Shown: positions 23,545 through 40,713 of the stretch, one piece after another
How positions within the stretch are numbered: position 1 is the stretch's first letter
Layout: the number at the start of each line of letters is the position of its first letter
Assembly (NCBI GenBank): GCA_011634665.1
Contig: WAEK01000007.1
Span: 2,266,501-2,330,500 of the forward strand
DNA from: Mortierella sp. BCC40632
Taxonomy: Eukaryota > Mortierellomycota > Mortierellomycetes > Mortierellales > Mortierellaceae
DNA: 64,000 nucleotides
Direction: 5' to 3'
Notes under the pieces: generated by a model
The model's database searches: none
The model's input: the letters and a program-made list of their open reading frames with translations, nothing else
Told to the model about the DNA's origin: nothing
Program-made: the position numbers and the translations under genes

Positions 23545-25326
23545 ATGTCGGACATGGACTCTAAAGGCCCTCCCCCAAAACCATCTAGAGCTCGTAACGC
23601 CTCCAGTGGTTCTCCCAAATCAACTCTTCATGGACCCCCTTCCACACCAATGCCCGACATGCATCCTTCCTCTGTCGCTGCCAAAGACTCTTCCACCCCT
23701 GTCCGTCCTGTTCTCAAACAAGTCCTCTTTTTTTCCAATGGCGCCGCCAGCACCTCACCTGCGCCGACTGTCGAGAGAGCAGAGAGTGACGCTACTTCTT
23801 CTGAAGCCAGGATCCTACAGTCGTCCAAACCAGACTCAGCAACGGCCAAGGCCATTCCATCGTCCGAGTCGTTCTCTTCGACTCGGGCGATATCTTCTAC
23901 CCTAGCAGAGCCGTTGGTGCTGCCATCAGATCATCTTACTCGCAATAACGGCCACTTTGCCGCTGGAACGACCTCGTTCTCATCAACCACTCCCGGGTCC
24001 AATCCAATGGACAACAGCACCTCCTCACGGAACTCACCTCAGCCCCCGCCCAAGCCCAAGAGGATCTCGCAGGCTCCATTACCCAAGGCGAAGCCATTGA
24101 ACCTCAAATCCATCCCTGTTCTCCCCAAGACCGACTCTCCACCAGCACAATCGTCGTCGACGGCAACGTCGTCACCGTCAACATCAACACACGCTTCTTC
24201 TCCCGCGGTATCAGCTCTCCAACCCCCTGTACAGACCTTTTCAAAGATACCCACCCAGTTACAGCCGCAGGAAAAACTCTGGACGACCGCTGTAACGTCT
24301 GTCGCGTCAAAGGCATCGCCTCCACCACCACCACCTTCTAGAAAGCCACGATCAGGAGAAGGTGGTGGAGAGACTGCTGGGACACCTTCATTCACGACAG
24401 AGACGACGACCGTATCCATGACAGGACATTACTCACATCTTGGGTCTTCCTCCTCTCCCCTGTCCAGGTCTCTTCCCGAGAACAAGTTCCTTCGACCTGC
24501 TCCAACACCGCCCTCATCCTCCTCGCTGACAAAGACAACGGAATCCTCGGAGAGCAACGCCCATGCTCCCACCCTTCCAGAAGGCGCGAATCCGACCCTG
24601 TTTAACGCTCGCTCGAGACTCCGCTCCACCTCGGATGCCAAAGGTCCGCCCCCACTCTCGGTCGTTCTTCCTTCCCCCCAGTCGACTTCCAGGACAGAGA
24701 CAGTGGTCCCCGCATGGATAGGGAGCTCCGCTACAGCAGCCGTCACCTCGGTTCACATTGGACATTCTGGATCCCCTTCCTCACCCATGTCGCCTTTATC
24801 GCCCTTTGGATTTGGAACGAACGAGAATGAAGATTGGTCCGATGCGTCCCAACCTTTGGCAACCACATCCTCCCCAACCAATGCCCCACCATTGACCACC
24901 TCACTTCAGAAACTTCATGCCCTGGCTCAGGAACAGACGGATCGCGTACGACAAATCAACTATGCGGAAAAGAAGGCAGACCTGGCCGAGGTTGTGTACG
25001 AAAAGAGTTCACATTGGCGAGCTAGGGGGGCCGAGTGGGGGGTGATGGCCAAGAAGGCGTGGGAAGACCGAGGAGGAATGGGAGGCATCGCAGGCGGGAT
25101 CGCGGATCGTTGGAAACGCCGAGGTAAACCTTTTTCTCTCTCTCTCTCTCTCTCTCTTTTCTTTCTACTTTCTTTTTTTCTCTTGCACCTTTCAACTCTT
25201 TCCTCGGTATCGATGTAGGGGGAAAGGGACAAGTCGGGAGGGCTCTCTTTCTCTCTTTCTCTCTCCTTTTCTTTTTTGCTAAAGAAGAGCCATCGTTCTC
25301 TCTTCTCTCTCTCTCACTCTCTTTTC

Positions 25327-25369
<43 letters not shown>

Positions 25370-27052
25370 CACACTCTCTCGTCCATATGGAAAATAGAAG
25401 GGAACGGCATCGCGTCTGACCTGACCAAACCAGGAGGCGTCTCACAGATCTTTGGTCTGCCGCTCGAAGAGGCTGCTCGGTTGTCTCGGATATCCCTCTC
25501 ATCAGGCATCCCTGCAGTAGTCACGCGTTGTATCGAGTACCTCGACATAATGGGCGTTGAGGAAGTAGGGCTGTACCGTGTGCCTGGAAGCACCTCCAAT
25601 GTGGCCCGACTCAAGGCCATGTTTGACCAGGGTATATATTTATATTTTATTTTACCCCTTGTCCTGTTGACCTCTTTATTTTTTTTTCTTTCCCCTTCCT
25701 TCTTCTTTACTGTGATGAATCCCCCCCCCTAGAAAGACGGTTAACTCTGGTCTCGTGTGTGCATGTGTGCGTGCGTGCGTGTCTGTGTGTCTGTGTGTGA
25801 TGAATCTATTCTTCTTGCCTAAATAGGGATTGACTATGACTTTTTGCAAAAGGGACACACACCTCAGAGTCCTCATGATGTGGCCACCCTATTGAAACTA
25901 TACTTGCGCGAACGTAAGTCTCGTTCTTTTGCTTTTTATCTTTCTTTCTTTCTTTGATTAGATGGTCAGCGCCCAACCTTGCTACTTGTTTTATCGATTG
26001 TTTGTTAATGGAGAGTGCACAACCTCCCCCTCCCTTTTTTTTGAAAAAAAAAAAAAAAAAAAATGGAACTTGCAACAGTACCCAGTCCTGTCATTCCACC
26101 AGAAAGCATGCCCATCTTCAACGCCATCGATTTCACAGACACGGAAACATACCTACAACAACTCCAGGAAGCACTCAAACATTTACCTCTGGTGAATTAC
26201 ATCCTCCTGGGAACACTCTGTCAACACTTGTCCAATTTTGCGGATTATGAGAGTAGCACCAAGATGAGCATCTCCAACCTGGGTCTAATCTTTTGTCCGA
26301 CACTTCAAATGGGATCCATTCTATTCAGGAGCTTGTTGGGTGGAGATGGGACGGAACAGGATCGAAGACATCGTCTATTGATTGTCTGGGAAGAGTTGGA
26401 CCGGAAACATGAGGAATTGGAAAACATTGAAATGATCCGAGAATTTGAGTTGTTGGAAAAGAAGACTGAACGTGGACTCGGTCCCATTGTCCGATGTGAC
26501 GACATTCCATCTTCGGCCTTGATTGACTCGAACAAAGAACAGGATCCTTTTGCATCATGGCAACATTCATCCTCGAATGGAGGAGGTGGAGGAGGAGATC
26601 TACTCAATTTTGGGACTTCACCACCATCCGAGTCGATAGGCAGGATTCGACTTCATTCAAGAGTAGGACCGGGATCCAGAGTCGAGATTGGATCTTCTTA
26701 TCCTTTACCATCACCATCAAGTCCTGACAGAAATGGTGGTCACGAGAATAGTTTGGAGGAGAGCAATAGTCCATCCAATTACGGGAACCAATGGAATGGG
26801 AATAATGGGATTCCATTCAAGAAGTTGCCTACTACTACTACTACTACTTCTACGACAGAACCACCTGTGATGGATCTGTATGATGAGTTGATGACAAGGG
26901 AATTGAACGAGGCGACCAATACACCTTTGATTGACCTGTCGGATCCACTTTCTGGAGAGAATGATCGAGAGAGTACCGCCACAGATCCTGCAGATGTTCG
27001 GTGGCGGAGGCATGCGCGAGAGCCCGCAACGAACCGGTCTGTGCTTTTGTAG
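23545..27052 (+). CDS. RhoGAP-domain protein with long disordered N-terminus
   Basis: Activates GTP hydrolysis by a Rho/Cdc42-type GTPase, probably in polarity or cell-wall signalling. Four exons: 23545-25123, 25398-25631, 25827-25913, 26079-27052; in phase, 957 residues. Residues 1-470 are Ser/Pro/Thr-rich with PPPKPSR- and PPPPPSRKPR-type SH3 ligands. A predicted helix around 480-520 (LHALAQEQTDRVRQINYAEKK) precedes the RhoGAP domain (about 540-745): FGLPLEEAA, GIPAVVTRCIEYLD, GLYRVPGST with the arginine finger near R587, LLKLYLRELPSPVIP, and the NLGLIFCPTLQ motif. The C-terminal 200 residues are disordered, with Gly and Thr runs. An upstream in-frame ATG at 23455 would add 30 Pro/Arg-rich residues. 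I prefer MSDMDSKGPPPKP because the extra stretch looks like CT-rich leader. Partner GTPase not deducible. Confidence 0.88.
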
Positions 27053-27127
27053 AAAAAGAAGGGTGTTCAATAAAAGAAAGAAAGAAAGAAAGAAAGAAAA
27101 GGAACGGAACTATTTGGTCAATAAGAG

Positions 27128-27169
<42 letters not shown>

Positions 27170-27879
27170 AGGTTGCTTCGAGAGAGAAACGCGTCGACCT
27201 CGAGCGCGAAAAGATCTACGAGCCACCAAGTGTGCCCAACAGCCCAACAGCCCACACTACCTATTCCTCTCCCCCTTTGCCGCCTCCTTTTTAGTGCTTG
27301 TTGAAAGGCTCAGGTGCATGATCATGGTTAAAAGACTGGTCAGGATTACCCCCCCGCTCCCTTCTATTAAGAAGGATCGTAGTATATTTTTTTTTTTCAT
27401 GGCAAATAACGTTGTGGCACACAGACACTGTCGAATATGGGATATAAATGGGTTGAATGAAAAAGCAAACATAGAGATCCCCTAGGACAGATCGAGAGAG
27501 AGAGAAAAAAAGAAAAGAAAAGAAAAGAAAGGAATCAAAAGAAGAGCATTTGTTCCGGGCATGAATGAAGCAGAGACCCTAGGCTCTATTGGATGATGAA
27601 AGGAAGGGAGAAAAGGAAGAAAAAAAGAAGAAGACAAAGACAAAAGGGCGTGACCATGGTTAGATCTGGCACGTTTGATTCACATTCCCGGTTTTTTCTT
27701 AATCCTAGACCAAACAACGAAACCCTTGGACAACGTGCTTTTGTCTACTCGTGTACCCGTGTGCCCGCGTGTACTCCCTGTGTTTCGACTGGTTATCTTT
27801 CTTTTTTCTTTTTCTTTTTCTTTTTCTTTTCTTTTTTGTTTCTCAAGTGCAAAAGGAGAGAAAGGATAAAAAGAAGAAT

Positions 27880-27917
<38 letters not shown>

Positions 27918-28828
27918 GGGTGTTGGTCCACTGTGTCGGATAATGGACATAAGACATTGTTTTTACACATGTGTGCGCAAATCATGCACCACATAAGACC
28001 TCGAGATTCCTCTTTGATAGGGCATAATGAACCAAAAGAAAAAAAGAAAAGGAAGAGGAAGAAGAAAAGACGTTTCTCACTTCCCTTTTTTTTTGGTTCA
28101 GGAGAGAGAGAACAGCCCCATCGACACAGTTGTCCATCAATCCCTTTCATCATCTTATCACCACCTCAAGTCCATTTGATCTAATCTCTCTCAAGGATCT
28201 CTGATCAGAGACTCTCTCTCTCTCTCTCATACTCTATGCATTCCAGAACTCTTTAAAAAACACACACCCTCTCTCATGAGGTAGAGCCAGACGAAACAAG
28301 AAAAGGCATTGTTCTACATGGATAAATGTGTAATTTCAGCTGTTAAGAATATGCAGAGAAATTGGTGGAGGGGGGGGGAAGAAAAAAAAATTAGTTTGCA
28401 GGAAATGAAAAAAAAAAAAAAAAAAAAAACTAGAACTAGAACTATTGTGTCATGGACTGGTAAAATCCCTTTCCAGGTCGACTCTTTGTAACTAGTTGGT
28501 ACTACCAAGATACAATGTGTATCTTCTCCTCACTAACTCCGGAAAAAATAAAGGGAGCATTTTTTTCTCCCCCCTCTCTCTCCTTCCTTTGACAAAAAAA
28601 AAAAAAAAAAAAAACGCTTGCTATGAACACTTGACTAATAACGAGTCGATTAGGAGGGGGGGGGGGGGGAAGAAAGGAAGTAGAAGAAAGAAAAAATGGC
28701 TAAAGAAGAAGAAAAAAAAAAGTGGAACCACTATCTCCTCGGCTGTTACTGCAGGTCTTGGCAGAGGAGGATAAAAGCCTCAGTCAAGCCCATTTTTTTT
28801 TTTTTTTGCTTGTATGTCAGGCGGCTTT
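27053..28828. other. 1.8-kb convergent intergenic region
   Basis: Lies between the 3' ends of the RhoGAP gene (plus) and TVP18 (minus). It contains GAAA and GA repeats (27076-27170), (TTTTTC)n near 27797-27836, A runs at 27893-27917 and 28407-28428, and a G run at 28657-28668. No gene or RNA is recognised. Confidence 0.6.
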
Positions 28829-30350
28829 TTATACAATAGTCGAAACACCCGTGCCGCCTGTGATGGAGCTCGAGGCTGGGGTCTGTCCACGGGCGCCTGC
28901 AAAGCCGTAACAGAGAGCGCCCAACGTCAAAAAGACGGCTGAGACAGCCTGAACTCCACGGTGACCAGCGCCGACAGCGATCCACATCAAGATGGCGAAA
29001 CTGATGTATGTAGTATCCAAGAGAAAAAGAAAAGAAAGAGAGAGAAAGAGAGAGAGAGAGAGAGAAAACCAGAGAGTTGTTCAGAAGATTGTCGTGGGAG
29101 ATTCAAAAGCGAGGTGTTTTATGTTTTTTTTTTTTTTTGGTGTACTTACACTGCGTAGGCTCCTGCGCGGAAGAACGAGTTGTGGAACTTGGTGATGAAG
29201 TTGTCACTATAGTGGATCCAGAGAGAGAGGGAGAGATAGAGAGAGAGATAAAGAGACGGAGCATGCGTTAAACAAGACAGGACCGTTGAGGGCGAAGCGC
29301 CGTTGAATCCAAAAAAAAAGGGGAGGGGAGGGAGAGAGAGAGAGGAAAGAGAGAGAGGAAAAGAGAGACGAAACTGAAAATGCAACTCTTGGCTTCAGCC
29401 CCGATGAATCCATGCCAGGTGTCAGAAGAGTCTGTTCTGCTTACAACTTTTCACTTGTTGGGCAACACTAAAACGACACCAACGAAAACGACAACAGCAG
29501 CAGCAAAAGCAAGAGAGAAAAGAGTCAGCAGTCATCTTGGAATGGCCAGACTGATAGAGATTTCCTGTTGGCTCGAGCCAAAGAGGTATAACCATCGATG
29601 TCTTTTTTTTTACCTTCATGCACAGAGGAACCTCGATAAAGATTAGTAAAAGGCAATGATCCTGTCAGTAGTAACAAAAGAGCATCCCGCAAGTCAGGTA
29701 ACAAAGAGGGTTGAGTGTCTGTTCTTTTTTCTACTGTAATCCTGCACCAGATCAGATGAACGTCCCCCTTGAATAGGACGGAGCAGATGACGGGAACACT
29801 CGAAAGAAAGAAAGAAAGAGAATAGCTTTTTTTTTTTTTTTTTACCATCCGACCAAGGACCATCCAAGGTTGAAACTGAAGATGCCGACCAGGATTAGAC
29901 CTGTGGGGTGAGGACAGGATGACGCGAGCAAACAAAAAAGTCGTTAGGACGGTCAGATCGAGATCCGAGAGATCAGCAAAAAGAATATAGAAAGAACTAG
30001 GACGTCATCCTAGGATGGCGTCTTTTGCTTGTTGGTGACCAAGCAACTGGACTTGTCAAATGAGAGAGATGGTGCGTACAAAGGATAGAGATAAGGCCAC
30101 ACCTAGACACAGATCAGAAGAGAGAAAGAGAGAGAGAGAGAGAAAAAAAAAAAACATATACACAAAACAAGAGAGCATACCATGAGGGTTAGAAGACTGT
30201 GAGGAGAGAAAGAGTCTGGGTATATTATATTTCCTGTGCAACGGGCTCAAAGACAATCGACTCTGGGAGGAGGGGGAGAAAGAAAGCTTGGACCTACCAC
30301 TGGCCGTAGAGAGAAAAGTTTCCGGCGCGGAATTCGTCAAGAATGGACAT
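28829..30350 (-). CDS. TVP18: TVP18-like Golgi membrane protein, with one frame break
   Basis: Small multi-pass protein of late Golgi (Tlg2-containing) vesicles. Seven short exons: 30350-30298, 30102-30080, 29900-29846, 29661-29614, 29467-29445, 29206-29150, 29000-28829. Conserved signatures appear in order: MSILDEFRAGNFSLYGQW, LVGIFSFN, LLIFIEVPLCMK, CCPTSEKFDNFI, then FFRAGAYAVFAILMWIAVG and FLTLGALCYGFAGARGQ. About 143 residues, near the family's length. All junctions agree except between the third and fourth exons, where one base is lacking: exon 3 ends in phase 2, while the conserved frame of exon 4 needs phase 0. Joined as is, translation would stop after WIIAFY. A missing base in the short T run of exon 4, or an unseen micro-exon, would explain it. 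It could also be a young pseudogene. Confidence 0.8.
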
Positions 30351-35264
<4,914 letters not shown>

Positions 35265-35393
35265 CTGTTGCTGTAGAGCATTAGAACAAATCTAGCAAAA
35301 TATATATCTCTCTCTTTTACTCCCCTCTTTTCTTTTTCTTTTTTCTTACTCCCCTACCCCCTCCATTCTCGCACAGAGGGATGGTCTCTCTCT

Positions 35394-35425
<32 letters not shown>

Positions 35426-35532
35426 GGAAGGGTGGCTTGACGAATGTTCCTTGAGATGCAAGAACTTCTCTCTCTGTCTCTGACTCTCTGACTCTCTCTC
35501 TCATCCAAGTCAAAGGAACAAACGCGTGCGAC
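35265..35532. other. Short intergenic spacer, SRPK 3' end to methyltransferase start
   Basis: 268 bp with CT tracts and a 28-base T run at 35398-35425; it must serve as terminator of the kinase gene and promoter of the next gene in tandem. Confidence 0.6.
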
Positions 35533-36311
35533 ATGAATCCATCGGAGCAACAGCAGCATTCATCCCTCCAGCCAGGCATTCGGCAGGAGCGTTATGTGCA
35601 TGAGGTCTTGTCAGACCAAGACATTACCATGGACGTTTCATCATCCCAAACTGGACCGACCGAGTCCTCAGAGGATCACCACAGTAACCGTCATCAACAA
35701 GGTCATGACCATAGTCATGACCATCATAGTCATGCCCATGATCATTCTGGACACTCTCATAGTCATGAACACCATGGTGGACATGGTCACCACCATGAAG
35801 ACCCCTCTGGGGAAGGATATGAGGATGCTGAACATGAGGAGGCACTTCATTTTCATAAGGTGGTCAAGGCCTTTTCGCAATACAAGGCTAGTGCCATGTA
35901 TGCGAATCATCGGCGGAGAACTGATTTTGGAAAATTGCCACCAAGACAACAAAAGTAATGTGAGAAGGGAAGGGAGAGGGTGTGTGTGTGTGTGCAATCT
36001 GCTGTATTGTTAACTTGATGTTTGTTGCCATTGACCGCTCAATGTGTTTCCTTACGCCTGTTTTCTCTTCTCTCTCTCTCTCTCTCTCTCTCTTTTATGC
36101 TATGGAACGTAGAATGATCCCTACATATCTCGCAAGACTGGACAAAGTCGATGAGGCTATCGAGGCCAACTATGAGATTATCAAAATCATTTGTGAAGAT
36201 CAAGACATTTTCGTGAATGACGATCGTCCATTGACCAAGGTACAAAGGAGAGAACATGGAGAAGGAGGGCACCAGTTGGAAGAAGATTTCAGTTTGCGCA
36301 TCTACTAATCT

Positions 36312-36359
<48 letters not shown>

Positions 36360-38294
36360 TCCCTTATCTTGGTTCTACCGCTATTGCTCCTTGAATAGCT
36401 TGACATGCAGGCTAGGGCAAGGAATGCTGCAGCACTAAGAGTTCGTGAGCAGGACATGGAAAAGGTCCAAGGAACCATCAAACAGTTTGTTCGCGACTGG
36501 AGTGAAGGAGTAAGCTTTTTTTTTTTTTTTTTTATGTTTCCCTTCATCGACACTATTGTCGTAGTGAACTCCACGAAACGGCGGACGTAATTCGAAAGCA
36601 CTACATGACAAAATGCAGGAGAAAAGAAAAAGAAAAAAAAAAAAAAGTCGGTTTGCTAAGAATACAACAACAACGAAATGGACGTCATGTCTAAATGGTT
36701 GCTCAATAGGGAAAGCCAGAACGTGAGGCGATTTATGATCCGATTATTCAGGAACTTCAAGCTCGATTTGCATCAGTCCCAATTGAGGAGCGAGGTCGTC
36801 TTAATGTTCTTGTCCCTGGATCAGGTCTTGGACGACTTGCCTATGAGATTGCTCATGCAGGATTCAGTTGTCAGGGCAACGAGTTTTCGTACTATATGTT
36901 GTTGGCATCTAATTTTATTTTAAACAAGACCAACCGTGTGAACCAATTCAAGGTGTATCCCTATGTTCATTCCTTTTCCAACATTTCTCGATCTGAAGAT
37001 GTCTTGACCTCGGCTTTTATCCCAGATGCAAACCCGAGTGATATTCCAAAGGGAGTAGACTTTTCAATGGTTGCAGGAGACTTTTTGGAGGTGTATGGAT
37101 TAGAGGAAGAGAACTTTGGTAAGAAGAAGCATGAAAAACAACAACAACAACAACAACAACAAACAAAAAAAAACAAAAAACAAAAAACAGAAAAAAATAC
37201 GCATTGACCAGTTCTGAGCTCTTGGAGAATTGATGCAGGGTCAACACGCAGCTAATGCAAGAGAGCATGTGTCACTTCCTCTCTTTCTTTCTCTCTCTCT
37301 TTCTCTCTCTTTCTCTCCCCTCTCTTCTTTCCCTTCCTATCTATTTCTTTTGGCTTTTAATAGGTAAATGGGATGCAGTGGTAACATGTTTCTTTATCGA
37401 TACAGCCAAGAACATTGTCAATTACCTTGAGACCATTCACAAGATCCTCAAAAAGGGTGGAGTCTGGATTAATGCAGGTAAGTCAAAGGAAATCATTTGC
37501 CACCTGAGCATAGCGTTAGCATAAAAAAAAAGGGGAGGAGGGGAAATTTTTAGATAGATTTAACCTGAGATCGTCGCGATGGGTGAAACTGAAATTCTAT
37601 CCGAGGCGGGGCTTTGGGCTTTGGGCTTTGGGGGAGGGGGGGGGGAAGGCGTCTCTTGAATGTCAGTCACCGTTCCGGTTAGCCGAAACAAAGGAACCAA
37701 AAATAGGTCTACGCAAAGCAGCGATCAACGGGTTGGCGGGAAAGAAATATTAACAATAGAGGACTCTAGTAATAATGGCGTCTCTTGGCCTATTCAGAGG
37801 AAGGGCTATTTCCGACTGCTGCTGAGTTAGAGGAGAAAAGAACAGGAACAGGAACAGGAACCAGGAACCAGGAACCCAACTGTTTTCTTTTCTTTTCTTT
37901 TCTTTTTTTGGATAGAAACAACCATACATATGCAACCACTTTACCCACCAAGACAACGGTCCATTTGCCCTTCTTGTACCAATCCGCTTCAATCGATCAT
38001 GGGATCAATATTTTCACCCTATCCCTTCTCTTTTTTTTTCTCATCCTTTCAACTCACTAACCACATCCCTTCGATCTGAATTTTTTTTTTCTAGGACCAT
38101 TGCTCTGGCACTTTGAGAATACCCAGAATGAGATCTCGATCGAGTTGAGTCTGGAAGAAGTCCTAGAGTTGGCCAAGACGATTGGTTTCCGGATTGAGAC
38201 TCAAGGCACGACCAAGAGCACGTACATGGCCAACCCACATGGAATGCTCAAGTACATTTATGAGTGCAGTACCTGGACTGCGGTCAAACTCTGA
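35533..38294 (+). CDS. CARNMT1: Carnosine N-methyltransferase homologue (N2227/UPF0586) with His-rich leader
   Basis: SAM-dependent methyltransferase family; the animal enzyme methylates carnosine to anserine, and the fungal substrate is unknown. Six exons: 35533-35954, 36113-36239, 36399-36509, 36710-37118, 37364-37477, 38095-38294; in phase, 460 residues. Family blocks: [24 protein letters not shown], the SAM-binding [83 protein letters not shown] and the C-terminal [11 protein letters not shown]. Residues about 50-95 are extraordinarily histidine-rich (repeating HDHSHDHH and [17 protein letters not shown]), unlike the family core and suggestive of metal binding. Intron 5 (37478-38094) is large and holds a G-quadruplex motif. 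The family is certain; the role of the His segment is inference. Confidence 0.92.
37608..37645 (+). other. Intronic G-quadruplex motif
   Basis: Four G tracts of at least three separated by identical CTTT loops (37608-37634), then one A and a further ten G. It lies on the coding strand in intron 5 of the methyltransferase gene and fits the G3+N1-7 rule exactly. Confidence 0.85.
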
Positions 38295-38355
38295 AAGAAA
38301 ATGTCAAAACTAAAAGGTCCGCACGGATAGATGGAGTCATTTTGACTGTGCCTCC

Positions 38356-38390
<35 letters not shown>

Positions 38391-39059
38391 TGTGTGTGTT
38401 TTGTACATACTGAATGACATTCTTTTTCTTTTTCTTTTTCTTCAAAATGGGACAAAGAAGAAGAGTATTAAAGAGAATAGGAGGAGTGAGAAAAAAAAAA
38501 AAAAAAAAAAAATGTCGGAAACCCCGATCGCCCCCTTCCTCATCCTCTCTTCCACGGGGGCTCTCATGTCTTTTTGGTAGCCAGTCTATCGGGGAGTGTC
38601 CTCTGAGATCGTCACAGGTCCTGCACCGGAACATTTATTGGAAGCAAATGAGGCCCCATGATTTTGACAATCAAGATAGACGATACGAAAAAGAGAGAGA
38701 GAGAGAGAAAACATCCAGACCGGAGGTGGTTCAACCTTGAGAAGACGGGAAATACATGGTCCAGAGTTAGAGGTACTGACTCAATAGTGTGCAGGCGAGT
38801 TCCAGACTTTGATCACTCTATTTGGGACAATGCATCCCATAATTCACAAATGAGACGGTTTATCAATGGAAAGAAACAAGTATTCAGAGCAGCTCAATTC
38901 AGAGAGAGAGAGAGAGAGAATAGAATGGTCTCCAGTAGTAAACCAATCATCCATGCATCATTCTTATTCCATTCCTTCTTTTTTGTTCTTTTCTTTTCTT
39001 GATCCCCATCAATTAAACAAGAAAAATCTAGAGGAGATTTTTTTTTTTGGACTCCAAAT
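38295..39059. other. Convergent intergenic region
   Basis: 765 bp between the stops of the methyltransferase (plus) and SHB17-like (minus) genes. Contains a (GT)n tract at 38359-38399 and an A run at 38491-38512. No gene seen. Confidence 0.6.
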
Positions 39060-40137
39060 TTACCTTTCTTCCAACGTATGTTCGTATCCCAGGACTGATA
39101 CAGAGGCCGTATCTAGGACAAAATTTCTACCTTCCAATCCGTTCAACTTTAACCATCTTGTCGCAAACACGCGTAAGAAATGACCATGAGAGACCACCAG
39201 TACATCCCTTCGACTTTTATCCTCTGGGATCTTGACACATCTGGTCTCGTCCAAAATGGTCCCATCCTCAGAATCACCTGCAATTGTAGTGACGTTGTCA
39301 AGCCGTGGTTGTTCCTTGGAACGTGATTTTTGGGATTGTTCCAATTCGGCATGGGTTTTGGGCATCTCCAAGGAAGAGGTTGGGTTTCCGTTGGGATCAA
39401 CCCCTCGTTGATAGTTATGAATCAAGGCAATGATGGCATCTGCTCGAGTGGATACGTCTTCCACGGTTTCACCGTTGGGCACGTTATCACCAAAGAGGGA
39501 CCAATGAGGTCTAGTTTTTAGGATCTCCTTGGTCGTCACCCCTTCATAGTCACCATAATTCCATTCGACAAGCATCCCACTGGTACGGGCTTGAGTTTGA
39601 GTGAAGCAAGAAGGACGATGAAAAGAATTGGGATCTTGTTGTTGGGTTTGTTGTTCTCGGGCAATGCCGCCGATGCGCAGTTGTTCGTATGTCTGTTGTG
39701 CACGCTGTAGGGGTGAGACAAGGACAAGTGTGATATTGTCGATGTGGACCATGTCCTGGTTCGGGTTCTCAAAGATTCTAACCATGAGAAGTAAAAGATG
39801 AAGAAGAAACCATTGGAGTACAAAAAAAAAAAAAAAAAAAAATGGGAAAGATAGATGGAGACGCGTATTGCAGCATGAGTATCCCAAGGGGTAGGGGGGT
39901 AGGGGGAAAAGCTATCCTATACTAAGATAAAGACCATCGGTATCTTTTTTTTTTTTTTTTTTTGTTTTCCTCTTGTTTTACCGGGAGAAAAAGAAACTTG
40001 GCCTGCTCGATACCACTTGACAACAACGGTATATCGGTCAGGCCTGTATGGCGCCCATTCATGCTCCATTCCGTGTTTCCATGTCGAACAAGGTATACAC
40101 GAGGATATGGTGGATGGACCGTTGAAGGAGTCGTCAT
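39060..40137 (-). CDS. SHB17: SHB17-like sedoheptulose-1,7-bisphosphatase (histidine phosphatase)
   Basis: Phosphoglycerate-mutase-fold phosphatase; the yeast enzyme hydrolyses sedoheptulose-1,7-bisphosphate in riboneogenesis. Two clear exons: 40137-39982 and 39777-39060. Exon 1 carries the catalytic loop [21 protein letters not shown], with the phosphorylated His in RHG; the first Met fits family N-termini. Exon 2 carries [15 protein letters not shown], the EWNYGDYEG motif, [16 protein letters not shown], the second catalytic His in [15 protein letters not shown], and [18 protein letters not shown] at the end. A Gln/Ser-rich insertion (about 40 residues) lies before the second His. The two exons do not join in phase: exon 1 ends in phase 0, exon 2 needs two preceding bases. 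A micro-exon in the 204-bp gap, or an indel in the T-rich end of exon 1, is needed. The family assignment is firm, the junction is not. Confidence 0.82.
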
Positions 40138-40317
40138 GGGAAAAAAACAACAACAACAAAAAAAAAATAGTAGTAGTAGTAATAATAATAGTAATTATTC
40201 ACGGAGATGTGCAAGAGGAGGCGCAGGAGATGGTGTAAGCTGGAGGGGAGAGAAAGAAAGAAAAAAAAGAGGAGAGAACAAGGAGAAAGGAGAAGGAGTT
40301 AGTTGGAGTGGAAGAGA

Positions 40318-40357
<40 letters not shown>

Positions 40358-40660
40358 AAAAAAAAATTCGAGATGCGAAGCATTGAACCTGTCCAGTGGA
40401 AGAAGGCGTGTTATTCTCCCACTCATCCATCCAGCATTGGAGGTGGAAAGGGGGATAGCGTGTCTTTTGAGTCACTTGCGTGACACAACATCACGTACAT
40501 CGTCTATGCAATGAAGGGCTGGGCTTGTCCTATCTCCAAGTCCTTTCAGTTTGGACAAGGGCTTGGTTAAAAGGGGCTCGAGCATGGGAATGACCTTGTT
40601 GACCAAGTGTAGGTCAGCGTTTTGGAAGAGTTGGAGAATTCCACCACAAGGACAAGAATT

Positions 40661-40663
<3 letters not shown>

Positions 40664-40712
<49 letters not shown>
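40664..40712. repeat. (CT)n microsatellite
   Basis: About 48 bp of uninterrupted CT repeat in the divergent intergenic region. Confidence 0.9.
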
Positions 40713-40713
<1 letters not shown>

